64,000 nt of DNA, from contig JAPDPQ010000004.1 in NCBI GenBank assembly GCA_034506395.1, forward strand, positions 1-64,000, given 5' to 3'. The number at the start of each line of letters is the position of its first letter. Position 1 is the stretch's first letter. Source of the stretch: a candidate division KSB1 bacterium (GTDB lineage Bacteria > Zhuqueibacterota > Zhuqueibacteria > Thermofontimicrobiales > Thermofontimicrobiaceae). Position numbers and translations under genes: made by a program. Of this stretch, positions 1 to 7,900 are shown in pieces. The notes beneath the pieces are model-generated. The model made no database searches. It saw nothing but the letters and a program-made list of their open reading frames with translations, and was not told where the DNA came from.

Positions 1-1303
1 TGCCCTCATCCTGGTAATGAAAGGCAAAGGCGACCAGGTCTGGTCGATGGGCTTTACGGCGCTGGACCAATTTTCTGGCAAAGCGGGTCTTGCCGATGCC
101 GCCCACGCCATGGAGCACGATGGGCGTGCGATCGAACAGTTTTGGCAGCGTGGCGGCCAAATCCGCCCTTCGGCCGATAAATAGGTCCTTTTCCTCCTCC
201 AGCTCGGCCAGATCTTGATTGACGAACAGCTTTTCCGCCACGGGAACGGATTTCAGCGGCTGATCAGCGGTCCAGTCCACCAGCGGCAGTTCCTGGTTCA
301 AATAGAGATTGGGGATGAGCCATTGCAACGGCGCATATTTGTTCTGTTTTTTCATCTCGTCATTAAACGGCTCGGAGCGGATATATTCCACCGCCCCCTG
401 GAACGATTCCAGCACGGTCTTGCGGTCGGCCAATCGCTTGTAAAAATGAGCGGTGAAGGCTGTGGCATAAGCATCGACAATGGACATGCCCATGGCGACC
501 ACGCCAGGGATGCCCTTTTGCAGCAGGCTGGCGGCCACGCCCGCAAAATTGCCCTGGCTGGTCTTGCACGACGAGAGCACCACCAGCGGGATCTTATGGC
601 CTGGTTTCAATAGCGCCGTGGCAAATGCTGCGCCGTCCGTCTCCTCCATGGTGAGCGTGAGATCGTCCTCCAGAAGCAGCGTGCCGATGCCCGTTTTCTC
701 ATCGTAATTGCCATGGCCGCTGAAGTGCAGGATGTGGTAATCGTTGCGATCGATCTTCTGGCGCAGGGCGAACAGCGAGCCGTTCTCCGTGAAATCGATC
801 TGCACCTGCCCCGACTTTTTCAATTCGGCGAACGATTTCAGAATGCTCAACTCTTCGTCCTCGTAATTCAGGCGGTAACGCTGGGGCAGGTCCAGCGGCG
901 CACTGATCATCACCAAAATTTTGAGTGGCGCTCGGAGCGCAGGAGCGGGCGGCCGCTCATCGGCGCAACTGGTTCGGGACAGAAACAACTGCGGCACTCG
1001 ATACAGTTCGTGGCCCGAATGGGGATCGATGGCCAGTCCCCAGGGCAGGTTCAAAATGGCGCTGTCGGGATGGCAGAGATTGATGTGATAAAACTCCCCA
1101 GTTTTTTTGATGGCGGCGAGCACGGCCATCAACTCCTGGTTTTGAGCCACAAGGGCGGAGAGATTCTGCTGCAGGTTAAAAAAAGTTTTGACCGAGAGCG
1201 ATTTTCCCTGCTCAATAAAGTGAATGATCTGCTGAAAATTGTCTTTCAGGGATTGGATTTGTTTTTTGTTCAAATCCAGATTGATTTTTTGGGTGATGAT
1301 CAT
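1..1303 (-). CDS. CHAT protease / NB-ARC-type NTPase protein (C-terminus cut off by window edge)
   Basis: The minus frame is open from the ATG at 1301-1303 to the window edge, giving 434 residues with no stop. A GGAG lies 5 nt before the ATG. Residues about 75-330 form a caspase-like CHAT domain: the His motif HFSGHG has its catalytic His at 197, and VVLSSCKTSQG has the catalytic Cys at 246. After a short linker come FIGRR and a P-loop, GVGGIGKT (about 399-406), typical of NB-ARC/NACHT STAND ATPases. CHAT-STAND proteins are known as proteases controlled by an oligomerising switch, and some act in anti-phage or cell-death systems. The C-terminal sensor repeats, which would reveal the trigger, lie outside the window. 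The region is richer in GC than most of the window, which may indicate transfer. Domain calls are strong; the biological role is inference. Confidence 0.85.
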   Translation of the reverse strand, partial: MIITQKINLDLNKKQIQSLKDNFQQIIHFIEQGKSLSVKTFFNLQQNLSALVAQNQELMAVLAAIKKTGEFYHINLCHPDSAILNLPWGLAIDPHSGHELYRVPQLFLSRTSCADERPPAPALRAPLKILVMISAPLDLPQRYRLNYEDEELSILKSFAELKKSGQVQIDFTENGSLFALRQKIDRNDYHILHFSGHGNYDEKTGIGTLLLEDDLTLTMEETDGAAFATALLKPGHKIPLVVLSSCKTSQGNFAGVAASLLQKGIPGVVAMGMSIVDAYATAFTAHFYKRLADRKTVLESFQGAVEYIRSEPFNDEMKKQNKYAPLQWLIPNLYLNQELPLVDWTADQPLKSVPVAEKLFVNQDLAELEEEKDLFIGRRADLAATLPKLFDRTPIVLHGVGGIGKTRFARKLVQRRKAHRPDLVAFAFHYQDEG

Positions 1304-1346
1304 GGATGCTCCACAGGGTTATCATTCATGTCCTTCCGAAGTTGAG

Positions 1347-1427
1347 GTCATTGCGAGCGAAGCGAAGCAATCTCTTTACTTGCTGTGATTCAATGGATTG
1401 CTTCGGCAAAAAACGCCTCGCAATGAC
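1347..1427. repeat. Palindromic mini-element, GTCATTGCGAG family
   Basis: An element of about 80 bp opens with GTCATTGCGAG, followed by CGAAGCGAAGCAATC, and closes with the inverted GGATTGCTTCG and CTCGCAATGAC. It would fold as a long imperfect hairpin. Similar terminal motifs are scattered in many bacterial genomes as REP/MITE-like sequences. It lies just upstream of the CHAT gene start. Only one copy is seen here. Confidence 0.7.
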
Positions 1428-1477
1428 GGCAAAACGGGTAATCAATGAATTTTCGGGTGAACACATATTACTACAAG

Positions 1478-1646
1478 ATTCCTGCCTGCGCAGGAATGAC
1501 AATGGGGTTCCTGCATTCGCAGGAATGACAAGAAAACGGAATGTCATGCCTGCGAAGGCAGGCATCCCATGATCAGCGGGACTGAATCAAGGATTCCTGC
1601 ATTCGCAGGAATGACAATGGGGTTCCTGCATTCGCAGGAATGACAT
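1478..1646. repeat. REP-like cluster, CCTGC-NNNN-GCAGGAATGAC family (cluster 1)
   Basis: Five short hairpin units with the core CCTGC-TTCG/GAAG/CTGC-GCAGG flanked by GAATGACA or TGTCATG lie head-to-head and head-to-tail between the CHAT gene and a small minus-strand gene. They are the same family as the clusters at 2660-3013 and 4215-4937. The ORFs crossing them are by-products of the repeat. Confidence 0.8.
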
Positions 1647-1660
1647 GGTTTCATGAACCC

Positions 1661-1678
1661 CAGCTTTAAAGCTGGGGT
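1661..1678 (-). terminator. Palindrome overlapping the stop codon of the 74-aa gene
   Basis: A perfectly self-complementary run, ACCCCAGC-TTTAAA-GCTGGGGT with one further A/T pair each side, spans about 1655-1682. It contains the last four codons (Lys-Pro-Gln-Leu) and the TAA stop of the 74-aa gene. It could act as a transcript-end hairpin, although no long T run follows on the minus strand. Confidence 0.45.
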
Positions 1679-1890
1679 TTAAAATACCGTGTTACCACCG
1701 CATCGGGCTTGAGCTCGCCCTTGATTTTGATCTTGTTCATCTCGCCGCAATCGGGACAATACACCTCCAGCTCGGACACGATCTGATCCGTGCCTTCGAT
1801 GACATCGACCATCACAGGGAATTCGTGCTTCGGATTTTTATAGCAGACCGCCATGACGGTTTTTCTGACGATATTCTTAGGCTTTGGCAT
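1666..1890 (-). CDS. Small hypothetical protein with one CPDC zinc-knuckle
   Basis: This 74-residue protein has an AAGGAGAG ribosome binding site 7 nt before the ATG, which supports it as a real gene. A basic N-terminus (MPKPKNIVRK) leads into a beta-rich core with a single CPDCG motif near residue 48 and one more Cys at about 16. That is half of a zinc ribbon, so metal binding would need dimerisation or the extra Cys. I recognise no family. It is surrounded by palindromic repeats on both sides and its stop codon lies inside a palindrome. Function unknown. Confidence 0.65.
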   Translation of the reverse strand: MPKPKNIVRKTVMAVCYKNPKHEFPVMVDVIEGTDQIVSELEVYCPDCGEMNKIKIKGELKPDAVVTRYFKPQL

Positions 1891-1938
1891 GATTCGACTC
1901 TCCTTGAGATATTAGAGATCTCCAAAAAGGGATGGATT

Positions 1939-2028
1939 GTCATTTCGAGCAGAGCGAGAAATCTGGTTAGCTCATTGGAGTCATAAAATATACAGATTTC
2001 TCACTCCACTTCGTTTCGTTCGAAATGA
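1939..2028. repeat. Palindromic element, TCATTTCGA...TCGAAATGA family
   Basis: The left arm reads TCATTTCGAGCAGAGCGAG followed by AAATCT. The right arm reads AGATTTCTC followed by an ACTTCGTTTCGTTCGAAATGA tail. The two are inverted copies about 35 nt apart. Related arms (CATTCCGAACGGAGCG, CTTCGTTCGGAATGAC) recur at 7665-7746 and 22723-22750, so this is a third dispersed repeat family in the window. Confidence 0.65.
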
Positions 2029-2150
2029 ACGCTTTATTCTCATTTTGCAAAAGCCTACTAGAGTTTAATCCTTCGGCATTTAAACAATAATAGGATTCCT
2101 CTCCGCCAATTGGCTGAGAGGAATGACATCGTTACTCATGTTACAGAACC

Positions 2151-2597
2151 TTAGACCATAAAAATGAAAATGACTCCGAAAATGACAAATGGTACGAAAT
2201 AGCTGACCACCGAAAGGATAAATAGCGTTCGTTTGTAGCGCCAGAGCCGCTGGTGAACGGCTTTGATCTGCTGGGCTGATTGGGAATGGAATTGATATTT
2301 TCGGGGATAGATCACAAAGAACACCAATGCCAATGAGATGAGCCACAGCGCAAAGCCGATTTTGATCCAAAAGGTTTGATAGAACATCTGGAGCAGTTTG
2401 TCTAAATTGGGGATGGTCAGCGTTAACGAGATAGAGATCATGCCTGCGAGAAATTTGGCAGCGTCTTCTAATCGGTTCGGGGTCTCCTGTTGCATCTGGA
2501 AGCCGTACTCATGCCATTTCTCGGCATCGGGCATGGGGGGTTCGCCGAGGATTTTTTCGGGTTCCATGAGATTTGTTCTTTCTGTTTGTTTGACCAT
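2151..2597 (-). CDS. Small membrane protein of unknown function
   Basis: 148 residues from the ATG at 2597, chosen because AAGGG lies about 6 nt upstream. The open frame continues upstream to 2801, but that part is translated palindromic repeat and is rejected. An alternative ATG at 2567 lacks a clear ribosome site. The N-terminal 45 residues are polar and charged. Three hydrophobic helices follow, around residues 48-70, 80-103 and 122-147, with a basic loop (HQRLWRYKRT) before the last. No family is recognised. It stands alone between repeat clusters, so no operon context helps. Confidence 0.6.
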   Translation of the reverse strand: MVKQTERTNLMEPEKILGEPPMPDAEKWHEYGFQMQQETPNRLEDAAKFLAGMISISLTLTIPNLDKLLQMFYQTFWIKIGFALWLISLALVFFVIYPRKYQFHSQSAQQIKAVHQRLWRYKRTLFILSVVSYFVPFVIFGVIFIFMV

Positions 2598-2659
2598 TTG
2601 ATGCCCTTGGCCGTTTGCGGTCAGGCATCTTCGAAATAATTGACTGCGCAATATGAATT

Positions 2660-3013
2660 TGTCATGCCTGCGAATGCAGGCATCCCATGAGTAAAGGGGT
2701 TCAAACTGGGGATTCCTGCATTCGCAGGAATGACAAATGGGTTCCTGCATGCGCAGGAATGACAATGGGTTTCCTGCATGGGCAGGAATTCGAAATGTCA
2801 CCCCTGCGGATGCAGGGGTCTCATTACGGCCAGCCTTCTGTCCAAGGATTCCTGCATGCGCAGGAATGACAAATGGGTTCCTGCATGCGCAGGAACGACA
2901 AGAAAACGGAATGTCATGCCTGCGAATGCAGGCATCCCATGGGTAAAGGGATTCAAAACAAGGATTCCTGCATTCGCAGGAATGACATTAATATGCCTTC
3001 GCAGGAATGACAT
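2660..3013. repeat. REP-like cluster, CCTGC-NNNN-GCAGG family (cluster 2)
   Basis: About ten hairpin units (variants GCCTGCGAATGCAGGC, CCTGCATTCGCAGG and CCTGCATGCGCAGG) alternate in orientation across about 350 bp, separated by spacers such as ATCCCATGAGTAAAGGGGTTCAAA. Unlike the array at 4215 the spacing is irregular. It fills the gap between the small membrane protein gene and the XdhC-family gene. 3014-3142 is AT-rich and I see no gene in it. Confidence 0.8.
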
Positions 3014-3142
3014 TTTGAGTTCTGTGATTCTTTGAAAATTGGCTGATTTGCTTGTTGCTGCGAAAATATAGCCAATTTCAGTGCCGATTGCAAGCAATAT
3101 TTTTTAATTAATTGTTATTGGCGGTTGGGAATAGCCTTTCTA

Positions 3143-3934
3143 TCATGCAGAGAAACTTTTGATGTGCTGGACTCGGTTTAACACCGCCAGCATCTCGGCC
3201 ACAATGGAGATAGCGATTTCGCCTGGACTTTCCGATGCGATGTTCAAACCGATAGGCGCAAATACCTTTTCAAGTTTTTCATCAGAGATGCCCTTGGCTT
3301 TCAAATTTTCCATGACTTGTTTGACTTTTTTGGGTGACCCCATCATCCCGATATAAGCTGCGGGGACATCGATGACAGCCGCTAATACCTCTTCGTCGTG
3401 GCTATGTTTCGGCGTCACGATGACAATCCAATCGTTCGGGCTGAAGCTAAGTTTTTGAATCGCGGACGCATAATCTTCGCACATCAATTCTGCGTCTTCA
3501 GGAAATATATTAGGGTCTAGTACTCCCTCTCTTTCATCGATCACGCGGATTTTCCAGCCGGCTTCGTGCGCAACGCGGGCCACTGCCCGGCCGACATGCC
3601 CGCCTCCGAAGATCGTAAGGATGCGATCTGGATAAATCGGCTCAAAAAACAGAGTCATAGAACCACCGCAAATCATTCCACCGACTTCTAAATTTTCCAG
3701 CTCAAATTTTTGCAGCAGGGGCTGTTTCGACTGAAGCACTCGTCGCGCCGTTTGAATGGCTTGTAGCTCGATATTTCCACCACCGACCGTGCCCTCAATT
3801 GATCCATCTGGAAAAACTAATCCTTTGGCACCTGCCTTTCTCGGAGTGGCCCCTGCAGAATCAACCACAGTGACGATACAGAATGTTCTTCCTTGCTTTT
3901 TGAGCTGAGCAATTCTCTCAACAAGATCACCCAT
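3143..3934 (-). CDS. XdhC/CoxI family protein (molybdenum hydroxylase maturation)
   Basis: 263 residues with AGAGGAGG 4-5 nt before the ATG. The N-terminal XdhC_CoxI domain (about 1-75) carries SAGATPRKAGAKG and GTVGGGNIE. The C-terminal Rossmann domain has FGGGHVGRAVARVAHEAGW (about 128-146) and YIGMMGSPKK (about 195-204). Proteins of this family insert or protect the sulfurated molybdenum cofactor of xanthine dehydrogenase/CO dehydrogenase-type enzymes. No such hydroxylase lies in this window, although a molybdenum formate dehydrogenase does at 28-31 kb. A MobA/MocA-like gene lies 1 kb upstream in the same direction, separated by the 82-bp array. Family assignment is firm; the client enzyme is unknown. 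Confidence 0.9.
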   Translation of the reverse strand: MGDLVERIAQLKKQGRTFCIVTVVDSAGATPRKAGAKGLVFPDGSIEGTVGGGNIELQAIQTARRVLQSKQPLLQKFELENLEVGGMICGGSMTLFFEPIYPDRILTIFGGGHVGRAVARVAHEAGWKIRVIDEREGVLDPNIFPEDAELMCEDYASAIQKLSFSPNDWIVIVTPKHSHDEEVLAAVIDVPAAYIGMMGSPKKVKQVMENLKAKGISDEKLEKVFAPIGLNIASESPGEIAISIVAEMLAVLNRVQHIKSFSA

Positions 3935-4214
3935 CGGTCCTCCTCTGAAAGTAATAGTTTGTGTTCTAAGGAATCGTTCTCAAAATGAAATTCTACCGCT
4001 CTTTCCATTTTGTTTGACCATCTGACTGATCCACCAACTGGGTATTAGCGTCCATAAAGGATATTTCGTTTTCTGAGACCAGTGAAGCGGTCAGTAACCA
4101 TGCTTAATTTGTTATAGGCTTATGACAAACTGGTATTCCTATCAATTCTCATTCGCTTTGGTCGATGTTAAAATGCAGATGCAGGTAGTTTTAGTTTGAG
4201 TCCCACTACTTATT

Positions 4215-4937
4215 GGATGCCTGCCTTCGCAGGCATGACATTGGATTTGTCATTCCTGCGAATGCAGGAATCTTTAATTGTACCGCTTTGGCCATAGGAT
4301 GCCTGCATGCGCAGGCATGACATTGGATTTGTCACTCCTGCGAATGCAGGAATCTATGATTGCACTGCTTTGGCCATGGGATGCCTGCATGCGCAGGCAT
4401 GACATTGGATTTGTCACTCCTGGGAATGCAGGAATCTTTGATTGTACCGCTTTGGCCATAGGATGCCTGCATGCGCAGGCATGACATTGGATTTGTCATT
4501 CCTGCAAATGCAGGAATCTTTGATTGTATCGCTTTGATCATGGGATGCCTGCATTCGCAGGCATGACATTGGGGTCTGTCATTCCTGCGAATGCAGGAAT
4601 CTATGATTGCACCGCTTTGGCCATGGGATGCCTGCCTTCGCAGGCATGACATTGCATTTGTCATTCCTGCAAATGCAGGAATCTTTGACTGTACCGCTTT
4701 GGCCATGGGATGCCTGCCTTCGCAGGCTGACATTGGATTTGTCACTCCTGGGAATGCAGGAATCTATGATTGCACCGCTTTGGCCATGGGATGCCTGCCT
4801 TCGCAGGCATGACATTGGATTTGTCACTCCTGGGAATGCAGGAATCTTTGACTGTACTGCTTTGGCCATGGGATGCCTGCCTTCGCAGGCATGACATTGA
4901 ATTTGTCATTCCTGCGAATGCAGGAATCTTGTTCTAC
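4215..4937. repeat. Nine-copy tandem array of an 82-bp twin-hairpin unit
   Basis: Units starting GGATGCCTGC occur at 4215, 4297, 4379, 4461, 4543, 4626, 4708, 4789 and 4871, a period of 81-83 bp. Each unit has hairpin 1 (GCCTGC-NNNN-GCAGGC), then ATGACA-TTGGATT-TGTCAT, itself an inverted repeat, then hairpin 2 (CCTGC-GAAT-GCAGG), then a conserved linker of about 25 nt, ATCTTTGATTGTACCGCTTT with GGCCATG. Copies differ mainly in the 4-nt loops and in a few linker bases. The high conservation of the linker rules out CRISPR spacers. Long ORFs on both strands through it are translation artefacts of the period. 3935-4214 upstream holds no gene that I can see. Confidence 0.9.
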
Positions 4938-4983
4938 CTATCGATCAGTCAATTTAAAAAATCCAGGATATAAAATCAACCTC

Positions 4984-5649
4984 TTATTTGCAATATTTCT
5001 GATAGAGTTCGGGAGTATTGATATTGATCAGGATGCCGGGATCAGGTACTGCAACAGGCAGGATGAGATCTGATTGGGAATGGATCAAGAATTTCGCACC
5101 TTGGTCGAGAGGAACTCTTTTTAATTCTTCGCACAGTTCCTTTGGAAAGATCACAGGATGTCCGAAATGCCCATTATGAGCGGGAATGATAATCCGATGG
5201 GGAAAAGCGAAATGAGCTTCGGCGAGATGATGGTAGGTCTCTGGCCGAACCAAGGGATAATCGATTGGGCACATAAAAAAGCCGCTGACAGTAGAATCAA
5301 TTGCATTCAACCCAATCCACAGCGATGAGATCATGCCCAATTGAGGCTGGGGATTAATCAAAATCTGACCAGAAGGATTTAATTCGACAACTTTTTGGTA
5401 AAGGACTTCATTGGTGACGATGACCAGGGGGTTCACTCGAATTGCAGAGAGGTGTTCTGCCAGGATTTTAAGAAAGCTTTTTCCATGACATGTCAAAAAA
5501 GGCTTTGGTCCGAATTGGGCCAGACGTTTTCCTTCACCGGCGGCGAGTACAATAGCAGCCAATTTGTGGGGAGAAGCCTCAGCCGAGCTGATCCTCTCCC
5601 CTTCCGAAACAGATTCATACCAAGCGGCAACTCGCGAGTTACTCCTCAT
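4984..5649 (-). CDS. MobA/MocA-like nucleotidyltransferase
   Basis: About 221 residues from the ATG at 5649. That ATG lies inside the upstream stop region (ATGAGGAGTAA), so translation is probably coupled; an in-frame ATG at 5667 is also possible. The core starts near residue 29 with IVLAAGEGKRLAQFGPKPFL, the LAAGxGxRxG...K signature of NTP transferases. FMCPIDYPLV holds the metal-binding Asp, and FGHPVIFP and DQGAKFLI follow the MocA/MobA pattern. Such enzymes attach CMP or GMP to molybdopterin. With the XdhC-family gene downstream on the same strand, a role in cofactor supply to a molybdenum hydroxylase is likely (inference). The N-terminal extension of about 28 residues is unusual and leaves the start uncertain. 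Confidence 0.8.
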   Translation of the reverse strand: MRSNSRVAAWYESVSEGERISSAEASPHKLAAIVLAAGEGKRLAQFGPKPFLTCHGKSFLKILAEHLSAIRVNPLVIVTNEVLYQKVVELNPSGQILINPQPQLGMISSLWIGLNAIDSTVSGFFMCPIDYPLVRPETYHHLAEAHFAFPHRIIIPAHNGHFGHPVIFPKELCEELKRVPLDQGAKFLIHSQSDLILPVAVPDPGILININTPELYQKYCK

Positions 5650-6163
5650 CGCTATTGATCGGCTCATAATTGATATCGAAAAAAGTCACCTTGTCCACAG
5701 GCGCGCCCCAGGAATCTTTTCTGAGTGCCACTTTAAGGATCGCCCTCTTATCCGCAAAGATCATGACTTGCTCATCTCTGGGCAGAATCTTATAGGCCTT
5801 CTCCTGCCATCCAGTTGATGCATAGTAGAGCGCTTTGATTTTATAGATGCCTGGCTGAAGCGAAAGCCGATAATGGTAATCGCTGGTGATATTGGTGATT
5901 TCCTCATTGGGGAGCACCAAGAACCTATCATTGATGAATAAATCGAGGTGATTTTTATAACTGGTCCTGGTGTCTGCTACATTCAAAATATTGACCACGA
6001 GATTAACTGGCTGTCTTTTTGCGACAGCTTCTGGTAAAGGGGCAGCGGGTTTGATGCGGAGATAAGCGTCGCCGCTGTTGATCCGCTGCTGTGGAGCGCA
6101 GCTCAAAAATCTTATAATTGCGAGAGCCGCTATCATGAAGATCAAATTTTTGATAGCTTTCAT
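5639..6163 (-). CDS. Putative lipoprotein of unknown function
   Basis: About 174 residues. Two adjacent ATGs (6166, 6163) follow TTTGGAGG; the second has the better 6-nt spacing. The N-terminus has Lys residues, a hydrophobic stretch and a lipobox-like LSCA with Cys at about 22, so export and lipid anchoring are likely. The mature part looks beta-rich. Around residues 90-115 is a segment resembling carboxypeptidase-regulatory/PEGA-like folds (SLQPGIYKIKALYYASTGW). It overlaps the nucleotidyltransferase start by 11 bp, suggesting co-transcription, though a functional link is unclear. No family is recognised with confidence. Confidence 0.65.
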   Translation of the reverse strand: MKAIKNLIFMIAALAIIRFLSCAPQQRINSGDAYLRIKPAAPLPEAVAKRQPVNLVVNILNVADTRTSYKNHLDLFINDRFLVLPNEEITNITSDYHYRLSLQPGIYKIKALYYASTGWQEKAYKILPRDEQVMIFADKRAILKVALRKDSWGAPVDKVTFFDINYEPINSDEE

Positions 6164-6345
6164 CATCGACCTCCAAAGAAAATGAACTAATAAATGCGAT
6201 TGACTTTGCTAACAATTCAGACGATCGTTTGCTCATCAAGTTTACAGTTCTTTTTATTGATTCGAAGACCGCAAACTATCGCACTTATTGGCAACGCTAC
6301 CGAGGAATCTGCCCCTTGTTCCAGTGTTTCAGCCAATCGCTCTTT

Positions 6346-7593
6346 TTACTCCGCTGCTTTAAAAATTCCTACTACCACGGTCTTATCGTTCCCGCCCATG
6401 CTGGTCATCATTCCAAATGGCCGATTGGGATCCATCTTAATCTGCGAACCATCTGCTTGTCCAGTCAACTGATGCAGCAGATCGACGGCCTGGCGAACCC
6501 CTGTGCCACCAGTGTAATGTCCAAAACCGATCAAGCCGCCCGTGGTATTGGTGGGCAGCTCGCCATCAAAGTTGCTGCGGCCCTCGGTTACAAATGCTGC
6601 TCCTTCTCCATAACCGACGAAGCCACAGGCCTCCAACATCAACAAACCAGTGATGGAGAAACAATCGTGCACCTCAAGTGTCCCGATATGTTTCGGTGAT
6701 AAACCACACATCTCATAGGCTTTTTTGACTGCATTCATAGTGGTGGAGAGCTTGGTCAAATCTTCGGGTGGTTGAGTAATATTTCCCTCGCTCTGACCAT
6801 AGCCAACGATTTCGATCGCTTTGGACTTAGGAATTCCGATTTTCTTCAATCCTTCCTCTGAAGCTACAATTAATGCCGATGCGCCGTCCGAAACTTTGGA
6901 ACAATCATACACATTGAGATTGGGCAAAAAGGTTTTGGGATTGGGCGGCGTCATGCCTGTGGCGAATAGGTCTTCAATGGTGTTATGATATTCCTGGGCT
7001 TTGGGATTTTTGCGGGCGTTCTCGATGGCCTGTTTGTACCATAGTGCCATGGCTTTTCGGACATAATCGTGGCCGAATTTTTGGAAGCAAGCTGCCGCTC
7101 GCTCATCGAACTTTGAAGGAAAGAAATAGGCATGCCCCTGTTTCCGTTCGCTCGCATAATGTCCCGCACCTGCCAAAATGTCAGCGCCGTAGATTGCTTT
7201 GACAGAATTCTGGACTTCAGTGCCGATGGTCAACACGACATCAGCTAAGTCTGCTAAAACGATCTTCATTGCTGTTACCCAGGCCAATCCCCCAGAGCCG
7301 CAAGCGCCCTCCACGCGGGTGCATGGTTTGTACAATAAAGAAGGATGGATATCTGGAATTAGAGCAGCCAGATGCCCCTGCTTGACGAATCGCGCGGCCA
7401 TAAAATTACTGATCACCGCTTCGTCGATCACATCGGGATCGCTGATCTGGGCAATCACGCCCCGGCCCGCCTCATTGATATAATGCTCGATCCCTGGCAT
7501 GGGCTTTTTGGGATTGAATTCTTTGCGGCCGGAACCAAAAGATATCGTGTTGTATCCTGCCGCTATATAAACCTTCTTTCTCAATTTTTTCAT
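6346..7593 (-). CDS. Thiolase family protein (SCP-x/acetyl-CoA acetyltransferase type)
   Basis: 415 residues from the ATG at 7593, preceded by CTGGAGG with 8-nt spacing; the frame is open further upstream without a start signal. Thiolase-fold features are VEGACGSGGLAW (nucleophile Cys about 92), EVHDCFSITGLLMLEACGF (about 315) and GGLIGFGHYTGGTGVRQA (about 357). The absence of the classic CxG end motif and the HDCFS element place it with the SCP-x-like, often archaeal-type, thiolases. It would cleave 3-ketoacyl-CoA with CoA. Downstream of the 3-hydroxyacyl-CoA dehydrogenase and acyl-CoA dehydrogenases on the same strand, it fits the last step of an acyl-CoA degradation pathway. Confidence 0.88.
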   Translation of the reverse strand: MKKLRKKVYIAAGYNTISFGSGRKEFNPKKPMPGIEHYINEAGRGVIAQISDPDVIDEAVISNFMAARFVKQGHLAALIPDIHPSLLYKPCTRVEGACGSGGLAWVTAMKIVLADLADVVLTIGTEVQNSVKAIYGADILAGAGHYASERKQGHAYFFPSKFDERAAACFQKFGHDYVRKAMALWYKQAIENARKNPKAQEYHNTIEDLFATGMTPPNPKTFLPNLNVYDCSKVSDGASALIVASEEGLKKIGIPKSKAIEIVGYGQSEGNITQPPEDLTKLSTTMNAVKKAYEMCGLSPKHIGTLEVHDCFSITGLLMLEACGFVGYGEGAAFVTEGRSNFDGELPTNTTGGLIGFGHYTGGTGVRQAVDLLHQLTGQADGSQIKMDPNRPFGMMTSMGGNDKTVVVGIFKAAE

Positions 7594-7664
7594 TGGCAGA
7601 TCCTCCAGAATTATAAAAAATTCCAAAATCCAATTTCCATATAACAAATTGAAGAAGTTATTTA

Positions 7665-7746
7665 GTCATTCCGAACGGAGCGCAGCGGAGTGAGGAATTT
7701 CTATTTTCCCACCGCTCAAGAGATTCTTCCCTTCGCTCAGAATGAC
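7665..7746. repeat. Palindromic element, GTCATTCCGAAC...CAGAATGAC family
   Basis: The left arm GTCATTCCGAACGGAGCG with TGAGGAAT and the right arm AGATTCTTCCCTTCGCTCAG with AATGAC are imperfect inverted copies. The element lies in the 307-nt gap (7594-7900) between the thiolase and 3-hydroxyacyl-CoA dehydrogenase genes and could fold in RNA. The rest of the gap is AT-rich with no gene seen. Confidence 0.7.
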
Positions 7747-7900
7747 ATGATAGTGATTTTTTAAAGCGAACTCATATGCATAGTTCAGATTTTAATCCCC
7801 AGATTTCCAACTAAGCCTAACACACAAATTTGAATGAATAAGCCATTAGGTCAGGAATTGAAATTTTAAAACTGACTTCTATTTGTGATTTTCGATTTTT

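Noticed and set aside
2598..2801. N-terminal extension of the small membrane protein gene to 2801
   Set aside because: It is translated palindromic repeat; a ribosome site supports the ATG at 2597.
4215..4937. Possible CRISPR array
   Set aside because: The parts between hairpins are nearly identical between copies, so there are no unique spacers; the period is too long and no cas gene is present.
4274..4973. Several ORFs of 60-137 codons on both strands across the tandem array
   Set aside because: They are translations of the 82-bp repeat (period not a multiple of three, all frames open) and have no ribosome sites.
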